Assembly: GCA_914767715.1 (NCBI GenBank)
Contig: OU612073.1
Span: 6,200,001 to 6,264,000 of the forward strand
DNA: 64,000 bases
Direction of reading: 5' to 3'
Origin: Membranipora membranacea
Lineage: Eukaryota > Bryozoa > Gymnolaemata > Cheilostomatida > Membraniporidae
The position numbers and the translations under genes are program-made. Below, one piece after another: positions 24,101 to 36,100 of the stretch; within the stretch, counting starts at the first letter, position 1; every line of letters starts with the position of its first letter. The notes beneath the pieces were generated by a model that was not told the DNA's origin, ran no database searches, and worked only from the letters and a program-made list of their open reading frames with translations.

Positions 24101-27100
24101 TCCCAGGGGAGACAACTTTTCAAACCGGTAATTTGTATTCAATTGACGTGTGAATACTAGAAGTTAGCTCACAACCGCTGAATGATAAGCCATGCTTGTT
24201 GTTGTAGCTGCTACTCCCCGTACCACTCCTCGCAACGCAAGCTGGAGACCAGCATGGACCACCATTCCAAGTATGTTATTTATCATCAGAGCAATCTTAC
24301 CCAAGTTCTGCAATGACGTGAAAAGTTGAATGTGATATAGGCATATTCTTATTTACTTCTCAGTATCCTTTGGCGAAAAACCCACCATAAACACACTTAC
24401 ACTGGTTACAGATTTTCATAATCCCTGTGTGCGTATATATCTTGAATATATTTACCCAGCACCGGATCCATCTATAAAATCTTATGATATGCAGTTGAAC
24501 TGGCTGCTGTCAATATTTTGTTATCACAAGAACTGTGTCCAAGGAAATATAATAGAACGCAGAGTTGGAGAAATATGATACTTGAAGTTTAGTGTGCAGT
24601 TTGCTTTTTTTCAAAAATCTGGCCCTTATAATGGAAAATATGATGTTCATTCCAAATGAAGACATGATTTTTTTCTCTTTTTAGCTCCGATTTGCAACAT
24701 GCCTGATCTCACTGACAGCAATGGAACGTTCACATCTCCAAACTTCCCCAATGGCTACTCAAACAACCTCTGGTGCGTGTACAACATTACAGTACCCCAG
24801 GGAAAATATGTTGTACTGAATGTCAATCAATTCCAGCTTGAAAGTTGCTGCGACTGGTTGCGTGTAAGTAATTGAATACTTTTGAAAAACACTTCACAGT
24901 ATGATTGGAAACGTAACTTTTACGTAATATTTATATACAAAATGAAATGCAAACGGTTCTGTTTTGGGCTGAAATACATTCAGTCAAAAAATAATTATCG
25001 ATATTGATTCTCTTTGAACACTTTAATAAATGAACATTTATAACATATATAATAGTGGCCTATTTGTCAAGAGAATGGGCTTACATATTTGGGAGCTGCC
25101 CCTCCACAAAATAAGAGAAGACAATTTGTGATTAATTTATCACACCAAGGATTGCATAAAGACATCGTTTACATTATTGGTTCAGCTGCACATTGGTATA
25201 TGTTTTGTGTTTCCTTGATTTTAACAGGTCTATGATGCAGGCTCAGGTGCACTTCTCAGAGCATTAGGAGGTGAGCTTTACAGCCCCTATCAGATTCATG
25301 GCATATCCAATCGGATGAATCTTGTGTTCACTACTGATGGCAGCGTTACATTCAATGGATGGAATATCTCATGGGAGACATGTAAGTTCAAGATGAAAAG
25401 CTGTATAAAAATATACTAACTATTATCTTTTATGATTATCCAGTAAATTAATTGCTTGTAAGCACATTCCTAGTTTATCTTGGTTAAAACAAAATTGCAA
25501 GTTTCTGTCTCTGTCTGAAGACTGATAATTAAAGGTGGCTCAGGAACGCATTTGCAGGTAGGTTGCAGCAAATCTAAGACACAGTGCCAGTAGTCAGTAG
25601 ACTGCAGCGAGACTTGAACCCAAGACTACCAAATCTTGAAGGTTATGGGCAGGTGCGCTAACCAACTGAGCTACCTACTACTCCTACGCCTTTTAAATAA
25701 GATACTGCCCTTAAAAAGAAACTAAAAAAGTTCTCACTTATTTGTCAAATAAAGAAAGATCAGGAAGTTATTTGCTAATAAATTCTCATGTGAGCTTTCG
25801 CTCATCATAGGTCTACTGCCATGATTCCCACATTTGCTGATTAATTTGCAACATATATAACTTTGTTCCAAGCATAATAGTTTTTCCCAACCCCATCTAG
25901 ATACTTGAAAGAAGTTGAGTACCTCTATGAGCCTAATCTTCAATCTATCAATAACTATTGTGGTGTAGGGACATTAGCTAAGCCTAATCCTCCTGATATA
26001 TCAACATTAAATTATAAACTGCTCCAGATATCGCAACATTCTGTTTTACCATTCATCAGTATTAAATCACCTATCCAGCCACATAGGTTGTGGGGGTGTT
26101 CACCCCTCCCCTCCTCTGCTACAGTACTTAAAGTTCTCGCCAAAGTCTCCGATATAAGCATTCCACCATATTTGACCATAGCCTGTCTTGACAAGCTTTG
26201 TCGGTGGGGGGAGGTTCCCTCCCCCCCCCCACCGAACAAGCTTTGTTCAGTGGGGGGGCCCCCGACCGAACAAAGCTTGTCAAGACAGGCTAACTTGACC
26301 ATAGAATCCCTGGCAAAGTCTTAGCTTTTGATAAGCTCATCTCCTTTATTATTAACTCATGATGAAATACGCTTGCAGCTGACAACAATGTGACGGCTTC
26401 TACCTATCAATGGACAAGACCTGCTGCGTGGGACTCTGCAAGACTCTATCCATGGGGAAATCTGAGTGGTGACCATAACATGCTTGATGAGAGAATGCAT
26501 TCATGGGACATGTACGAGTGCAAGAATGTCAGACTCAATGGACTTGTCGGAGCACCTTTTTTCAGCAACAGATACTACGGTATCAATGTATGTAACATGA
26601 TTTTTATCTTCTTCTATCCTGTCTGTTAAATCTCAAACCTGTTCAATCAAAGTTATAACTTAATGTAGTATTTCAATAAAAACTAATTCATTTTAGTCTT
26701 AGTGTAGTTTAAGCAAATTAACTGTGCCGGGGTAGCATGGTAGTAGCATTCAGTTATCAACAACTTTCACGTTGAGAAATGGAATGTTACCACCAGAAAT
26801 CTTGGCACACTTTTATTAACTGGTTCTATTGATAACATTTAAATACAATAAAATCTCAATCAACTCATCTGCACACCTTTTTAGTTTGATCCAATCCCCA
26901 CATAGGGTTGTCTACTACTATATAGTACAAAATATTCAGAATTAAATTTTCACCTGTATATCTGCAGATATGCGACAATGGTGTCATGCAGCTGAATCTG
27001 GAGTGGAGACTGGACTACCCTGTTCTGTTTGAGACTGATTCGTGGTATGATGACATAGCCATCATCGCCCCATTCTGGGCTTCGTCCGATGAGTATGTCA

Positions 27101-30100
27101 TGAACAACCTTATGAATGACTTCCCGAATGCCACCAGCAAAGTCTATTATCATGAATATCATGCCAGCTTTAATGCAACTAATCAGACAAAGGCAGTGCT
27201 GAGCAGAGCCAAGGATGATGTTAAAACTTCTGGTAAGTCTATTTTACTATCATATCACCTATGTAAAAGAAAGGTGGGATTTCCCAGAGGGGGGAATTGT
27301 GTGAATTGATATTTACATGTGAAGAAGCTTTTATTTGGAGTTGTGTGTCTTTAATAAGAAATGACATAACTCCAAATACTCCTAAAACTTTTAAATCTTT
27401 GCAATGATATTGGCAATTTCATATTAACCATTCGATGAAACTGTACCATATGGGTTGACTTAAAATTTTTACGCAGCATATTGAAATGGTAGCTTTTGTA
27501 ATACCTGTCACATTATTTCTTTTTTAATTTGAATTTTTATTTACTTTTCAATCTTTGATTTTAGGTGTGAGTGTTGCCAACTTTGAGCCTACCTGGGTAC
27601 TGGTTGTGACATGGATAAACTTAGCTCCAAATGATGCCTGCAGAATTTGGAATGTTGAGAGAGAAGTGGACTACAACTATGATTATAGTTTTAATTATAG
27701 TTATAATTATAATGGATATGGTCATGATTACAACTCTGGTTCCTTCAATTATCGTTGTGATCAACAAGCAAGATCGGCTGTGGTAAGCAACGCCAGAGCA
27801 ATCATGTCTATTACAAATCTCAGATAAAATGAATTATTTAAAAAATAATTCATTTGAAAGGCATTTTAAATCTTTTTTTTTCAAACTCATTTGTTAATCA
27901 CTTGCTGGGCTTGCTTATCATAGGGTTTGAAGCAACTGTTGCATAATTGTTTGCTTCTTCAAAAAAGGGAAGATGTATCCCACAGAATTTAATGAATATT
28001 AAGAATAGCCAGTGGGTTCCATAATCTGCTACCACCAAATTGTTTATTTAATTTTTAGCTGAATCACTTTCAAGCTGTATTCATCACAGACGGCACCTAC
28101 TCCTTTGTTAAATACAATTATCCAGAAGAAGGAATTAACTGGGCGACCCCAGGAATAACAGCCAATGATTCCGCTGCTGACATCGAACGTAAACTGGACA
28201 GCGGTACCGGCTGGTTCCCGATGGCGATCGGTGGCTACTCCTCAGGAGATATCAGCACAGGAGCAGAAGAGAACAGGAAGTATGTCACAGGAAGTAACCA
28301 GATTCAGATGATGAACGTTGATAACGTTACAGGAAATTATCCCGGTAAGTAACAGCCCCCTAGTTCTAGGGGAGGCAGGGAGGCACTGCTTCCCATGGAA
28401 AGCTAAATAGAGTGGCCTTAAGATACTATAATTGAACAATCCATGTCCGAATCAGCTCCTCTGGGATTTTTATTTACTAATCATATGCCTTACATTGCTT
28501 AGGGAGGAACTAAAAGTACCCCTTCTGGTGATGCTTCGGACTCGCCTCGGACTTTTGCCTCTCCTACCGTTTTTCTTAACTACAGCCCTGAGTCAGGTTT
28601 GCATTTATTTTTGCTTGTCAATATTGTACACAAAGCAATTGATCCAAGTCAGTGTTTTTTGTTAAATAAAATCTTTGAAAGGTGAGATGATATTCAGACA
28701 TGTCTGCTTTTGCATACTTCTGCCTAGCGGCAACAAAATGCTTATGACATACATCAATGCAATTATTGCACCAATACACAATAATCTCATTCACTTGCTG
28801 CGCCTTTTAAGGAAGAGATGAGTGATTTACTGTTCTGTCTGCATAAAATTCCCGGCAATATAATTTGCATTCACATAAATGCAAATTTGCCAAATAACAA
28901 GTAAAAAGAATGTCTAGTTGGTCAGCGGCTTATAGAAACCTGATCACTTGTTTTGATAGAGAACAAAAATATTGTAAGTCAGTTTTATTCATATCTTGAT
29001 GTAAATCTATTATCTTGTTTGTAAATTACAGATGGTAGAATAGGGGAATGGCTGTTTAGAATTGAAGACTCCAACGGAGCTGAATCAGCATCAGCGCTAT
29101 GTGACAAATGGCTAAGTCAGCAAGATATTGAGAAATATGAGGATTATAACAGAAATGTCTCCTGCCCTCAGACAATAATGCAGGTCTGGTGGGATCCTGC
29201 GTAAGTAATATCTTGGCAGGTCTGGTTGGATCCTGCGTAAGTGAAATGTTGGCAAGTCTGGTGGGTTCCTGTGTTAGTAAAATACTGGCAGGTATAGGAA
29301 GGATACTATATAATCGAAATACCTCTCAATAGGGGCAATGCCTCGCATGTGTTTGAGCTGAACTTGTTGCAGATATGGGAGAGATCAACCTCATCACTTA
29401 CTGGATGAGCTCAGAATTTTTCATTTTAAACTGATGGTATTGTGACTCTTGCCTCCTTTGATATTACTGTATCAATGTTTTCAGATTCCAGTACCACTCT
29501 TCGTTAGGAGACTCTGTCGAGTGTTTCCAATCAGTGTTTGCCTCAGATGCAGGATTCAGACAGCGATGCTGTTATAGTGATGATGAAGATTCTGACGAGT
29601 TTTCTTCACTGGTTCTTGGACCACCTTATGGAGGGCATGTTGTGGACACTGTGAGTGACAAACCTTTTTTACCATATTCAGTTTTTGAAGGAGGAAAGGT
29701 GTTTCTTTTTCACACAGGCTTGACAGAGCTTATTTTATGAATAGTTAACCTGTACTCAACTTTATAGGTTATTCTGTGTAAACCCCAAAACCCCAATAAA
29801 AACTTAGCAGGTACCTAACATTTAGTCAGCCTTTAAACTATAGCAAAAATAAACTTTATCAGATAGCTCCTCCGGGGTATGGAAATTTATAGTTGCTAGA
29901 CATATGCAATGAAATATGTGACCTAACCCCAATTAGCACACTATAACATAATTATAATGATGAGTCGACCCTAATCACTTTCTCCTTAAGACCTCACAAG
30001 GCGGTAGTTTCACTATTGTTGATTAGTCATATCACAATTTTCTAGCAAAACAGTGAGGCTGAACTTGTGGGATGGCAGGCATGCTGTGTTGAGGCCATAG

Positions 30101-33100
30101 ACATGTGCGGACAGTTCTACAAGGGGAGGCCTTACAGTGATGGAGAAAATTACACATCTCCTGCTCTGTGTGAGTTGTGTGTCATACAGATTGCCAAATA
30201 GTTAATTTATACATATTTGAGCCTTGTACAGCAATACGCCTTGGTGAACTTTATCTGTAATTCTTAAGAAAGATTAACAAAGATGTTCAAAGCTACATAT
30301 TAAAATCTAGTTATGTTCTAGGGACACTTGGCTAGGGTGTGGTGTACAAAAATTCATTTTGACAGTGGTTTGCCTGTTTGTTTGCCTGTCAGAACTGTAT
30401 GTAAGAGACTTGAATCTCAGTTTTGATGCATATGCTAAAATTTGCCACCACGATTGACTCAGCAAATATTTACCTGCTTTTATCATGTTTAGGACTGATT
30501 TTGATCGCAGTACTCATAGTTATCTGCCCTGACTGTGAGAAAAGACAACTTCTCTATAGTGTGGGCCATTATTGCTACATGATAAGCCCATTATTACTCA
30601 TCCAACTCTGAATGCAGGAACTCTGAGGGAATCTTCCCCCACCACTCTGATGAAAACAACGATAATGATGTATTTATGAGAATACAATATGCCCTGATGG
30701 GCTTGAAGCTCACCTCATCGATGAGATTCCAAAGCATAACGCAAAAGATTCCGTGTTATGAATTATTTGAAAACGAGTGATTTTTCTTTTCAAGGGCCAT
30801 GGTTTGGCGACCCTCATATTATCACTAGTGACGGGTTGTCATACACATTCAATGGACTTGGAGAGTACCTGTTCACTAAGGTCGGCGATAATGATACTGT
30901 TATCCAGGCTAGGACGGAGAGAGTTGTGAACAGTGACGGAGGTATGTAGTTGCCTTTTCACACTTTATGACTTACAAATATTTTGAATAGTGTATTTAAA
31001 CTGCCCAAAGGACATATCCATGCATAGAGGGTATTACCCTCTGCTTTTGTCACTAATACTGTCACTTAATGCAGCCAAAGGCATGCAACTAAGATATAGC
31101 CTCATTTTGTGATCGATTGTATTTATGTCTTTTATGTCATTTTGTCTTGTTGTATATAAGACTATGTCCCTAGTTCAGATCCAATTTTCAATCTGATCCA
31201 CATCTGTTCTACCCAGCTTCTGAATCTAAACCTGAAAAAATGCTGCAAAGCATGCGTCAGGTCAACAAATGCAACAAACAAATGTCTGCCCTTATATTGC
31301 ACCAACGATAGCCCTTCCTTGAGTGCCACTTTTTTGTTGCCACAGGTTTATTTTGTTTTTTTGATAGATTTGGGCCAGGCTACATATTTCAGTGCAGTCT
31401 GTGTTGGAGGCTCTGGACTTCCACGGGTGCAAATTCAAATCAACAAGTTCAACCTAGATGCCACAGATGTTGAGGACATACTTCAGCTGATCATTGATGG
31501 TGACTTCACAGACATAGGACAGATAGCGCAAGACTCAAACACAACACAAGAACTACCTGGAATAACATCTAATCTTCTTTTTAAGAGAACCAATGCAAGT
31601 GTGACTGTTCTCTTCTCAACAGGAATATCCTTGACAGTATCAGCAAACAATGTAAGTATATGCCCTCTGACCCCTGTATTTATAATTCATTGTATTTTAT
31701 TTTGCATGCCCAAATCATTATGGTAACTCGTCACTGATCCATTTAAACCTTGCATATGAAGCAATATTGCTGTAACCTAGCTGACATGTTTGCTATGATT
31801 GTCTGGTGGGAGGGAGGGAGGGAGCCATTGCCAGGTCAGATGGTACTTTCCTGAAAGTACCTATTGGTTCAATATTAAATATGAAAATTATTCAGTTTCA
31901 CCTTCACTAAAGCTAAATAGATAGTCAAAGTGACCGGGCATTGGCTCTCTATCCCAACTTCCAATCAGAATAGAGCCAACACATTGGCTACTGTGTCCTT
32001 TCTTAGAAACAGATGATTAGTTTCCAATTCATTTTTGTCATGGAAACTCACGTTTCACTCCGCAATACTTTGGGAAGAACCTATTTTGGCCATGTGTGTA
32101 GCCTGAAAGTGGAAAGCGAATTTATTTTCGAATCTCTTATCTCTTTATTTTAGCGAATGCTTACCATAACACTCGGGTTGCCAGCATCAACAGTTGGAAA
32201 AACTATTGGATTGACAGGTGTTTTTGACCACAATACGACCAATGACCTGACATGGCCAAATGCTACAGGGCATATCTCTATCAACTCTTCAGAGAGCGAA
32301 ATATTTGAATGGGCTAGCCTATGTAAGTATTTAGCAAAATTTGGCAATAATTATTAAACATTGTCATACGCTGCTTCTAAGGAGGTTTGTAGCAATCAGC
32401 TTTTATGAGAAAATGTTAGACAAGACTGGGAGCAGTATGATATTAATTTAAATCACTACTAGACCGCATTGGCACCACATTTCGGGTGACATGTCATTTT
32501 CGGCCAAATTTATTGCAGCAACAACAAACCAAAACCCAGCCAGCCAGTCATTACAATACCAAACCACCAGCACTTTGGTCTATTCAAGAATGCACAATAA
32601 AAATACAAGAGTTGATAACACCACAGAAGCAATATCTGTCGCAACCCATAATATAGGAAAGTCCCAATTGTTGGCCTGAATCCCAGGCTAGGCCTTGTCT
32701 TGTGTTCAAGCACATCGCCTAGCAGTGCAGGGCTTGCCCTGCATGCTGCCTAGCATAGCCCAGCAGCAACAGGGCCTGAGTCCTACATCATCAGTGCAAG
32801 GTGGTTGAAACCTGGGTTTTCTTGTCAATATTTGTGAGATGGAATGACAGTTGTCTTCGTTTGTTGTCTTGTGTATGCTCGAAATGGGATCGATGTGCAA
32901 ACAGATATCTTCATCTCGAGTAAGGTATTGGCATAATATTCTCTTTTGTCATTATACGACTTTGATAACAACTTTGTTATACAGTTGCTGTGAGCGAATC
33001 GAGCTCCATAATGTTCTACAAAGAAGAAAACACAAACTGGACCACATACAACAACAATGATTTTGTGCCAGTGTTCACCGATGATGTGGATAACTGGGAA

Positions 33101-36100
33101 TGGAGCTCAGATGAATTCAGACAGTCAGCTTATGATGTTTGCATGGGTGATGAGGCTTGTCTCTATGACGTGTTTGTGACTGGGGATATCGCAGTAGGGG
33201 AAAGTAGCAGGAACACTGCTCAGCAAAGTTCGGAGACTAATGCGATTTTAGGTAAGGCATCCATCTTTAAAAGACGGATCTGTTAGTGTCTTGCCAATTT
33301 GGTTCATTCATTTTCAACCCACTGATATTCAGGCAAATGCTATTTTTTATTCTTCCTAATTATATAACAGACTGTGACCTAAATTCAGAAAGATCAGTGC
33401 ACTAGCAAGCTGCATGCAACTGACTGAAACTGTAAAAGCTTTCATCCCCCAGCCAATAGGAGTGTGACGGACGTCGATTAAGAATTTATTATGTTATAAG
33501 AAAGTTTGAGGATCGTCTTTACTTTGACAAAAAGAAGGACACTTATAATTATCCCTCTTAAAAATCGCTTTTTCGAACAAAAGCTTGCATTTTAGCCAAA
33601 AACTTCCCTTGTGATCTTTATCTGATTCCTGTGATTGTCATTTTCAATTTTCCTGTTTGTAGGTAACTCCGCCCCTACCATCTCAGCCCCTTCATCAGTT
33701 CTGATAACTGTTGGAGAAGAGTTCACAATTAGTGGATCTGTGTCTGACTCTAATGGTGATTTCGTCACCGTACAAACAAACATACCAGGGGGTTTAGTGG
33801 TTACGAGGGCTGATGGAAACTTTGTTTTAACTGCTACTGTTAGAAACACAACAAACTTCCGACTATCAATAATCGCCAAGGTATGATGTTTATATATAAT
33901 TATATATATATATATATATATATATGAATAATCACTCATCTTGCTCGAAAAAAATAACACGCAATTACAACTAGACATCATGATAGCAAATCATTGCAGC
34001 CTTACATCATTTCATTATTGACAAACGCTGGTCCTGAAAATGTGTTGTCATAAGATTTACAATCCTGAATCAATGCTTTTTGTCAATATATTATTACAAT
34101 TGCAAGGTGACCTTTTAAGGTCGAATTAACTTTGTGATTTTAACTGTAACATTGACAGGATCCAGCAGGTGCAACTTCAACTAGAGTTCCACTAGCAATG
34201 CTGTGTAATTGTGCTAACGATGGTACTTGTACTGCCCTGTCAGAGTCTGAACAAGCTGACATTGATCATCAGTGAGTATAAACTTGTAGCTATTTTAGTA
34301 TAGATATCAGTCTGATCCAAAAGTTTCTTGATTTCAATTGTTGTTCGCGAACACTAACATACGAGGTGGAACATTGGCATTGGAATCAGAATTTCAATTT
34401 AAACACCTAAAAGTGATTTAATAAGTTAACAAATTGAGGTTATGGTTGTTGAATTGAAATGCATATAAGCTTCCTATAGAAGAATATTTCCTGGTTGTAG
34501 TATTTTGGTATAAAACTTAAGATTGCAAGGACAGACTGTAAACCGGAAAACTAAATTAGACTGATTGGGAATATATTACAATGATTCACCAATTTTGCTT
34601 ACCAAAATTAGTTGAAAAGTTAATGTTGATGGAACCTTCTCTGTTTCAGCTCAGTGTTCCTCAGCTGTGCCTGCCCTCCTGGTTATACTGGATCTCTTTG
34701 TGAGTCAGATCTGGATGCTTGTGCTCTGGTAGCTTCTCCTTGTTATCCTGGTGTTCTTTGTGAGGACTCACCTCCGCCGGCTGGCAGAGACGGTCTCACG
34801 TAAGTTTGATGCATAGAAAGAATCCAAAATCTCAATGAAACTCCCATCAAACGCTAATTGGAGTGTTATGCCAACTTATCACAAAAACTGATATCACCAC
34901 GATCCATTTGTCATATCAATCAACATTAACCTAACGAAGTCGAAGTCGCATTTGAATGATTCATTCCTAATCCTAAGGAGAAAACCAGCCTGTAGTGTTA
35001 TTGAACATTAAAATTATTAACTTACACAAGGACGTCGGATTTTATCAACTAAAACTTATTCAAACCAGCCAGAATTCTGACTGCTGCATTTGCCAGAATA
35101 GCATAGTGTGCCTAGAGCTTACAAACACGAAATTGATCTGCAATATTGTTCTGTCCATTTCCACTAGACCTTACCAGAATGAAATTACACGCCAGTACCA
35201 AATCTTAGTATGAATGCAAGCAGAAAGAATCAAACTATAATCATACATATCACAACATAAGTAATGATCAAAATCTTAACCCTTGCTAGCTGATAACAGT
35301 CTAGTAGAAGGGTAAGCCAAGTTTGTCAGCTCTGCTACTACAGGTGGTTCATAGCTAGGGACAGGTAGCGGGTCCCTACTGGGCATCGGTCCTGTATAGT
35401 TTGACACAGGTGCTGGGGGTACCTGGTTCCAGTTCAGGTCCAGTGCTAATTGGCTGATAGAGGGTACCTCCCTCTGTTGTAGTTGTGGAGACTGCCCAGC
35501 TGGTTACGAAGGTAACGGCATAACCTGCTCCGATGTTGATGAATGTGCTTTAGACAGCTGTGATCATGTCTGCATCAACTCACCTGGTTCCTTCTTATGT
35601 ACCTGCCGAGCCGGTTATGAACTTGGCGAGGATGGGTACTCATGTACTGGTATGTGCTTCAACATATGCAATTACTTCCATATTTCCGGTAATTTGGTCT
35701 CAGGGACAAAAAATGAATGGGTATTTCATTGCTATGATCCTTCATCTCAATGCAAGAGATGGAATAAGAAGTTGCCTTCCTTCAGTGGAAGACATGGCAA
35801 TAATTGGTGTCTTCTGCTGAAGGAAGACAACTTCTTATTCCATCTCTTGCATTAAGATGCTGGAATATATCAATGAAATACCCATTCATGTGTTGTTCCT
35901 GTTCTTGAAACCAAATTACGACAAGGAAACCAATCCAAAGTCCAGAGATAATCAACCTATCAAAATGTTACGATTTTGTTTGCTCCTGTGTTTCTATTCG
36001 TGGCAATTGGCATCAAAATAAATATGATATGATTGAGACTTTATGGGTTTGCAGATATTGATGAGTGTGATTCTATGGACCCTTGTCACCATGACTGTGC

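Noticed and set aside
31752-31815. GGGAGGGAGGGAGG run as a possible regulatory element
   Set aside because: Short purine repeat in an intron; no supporting context.
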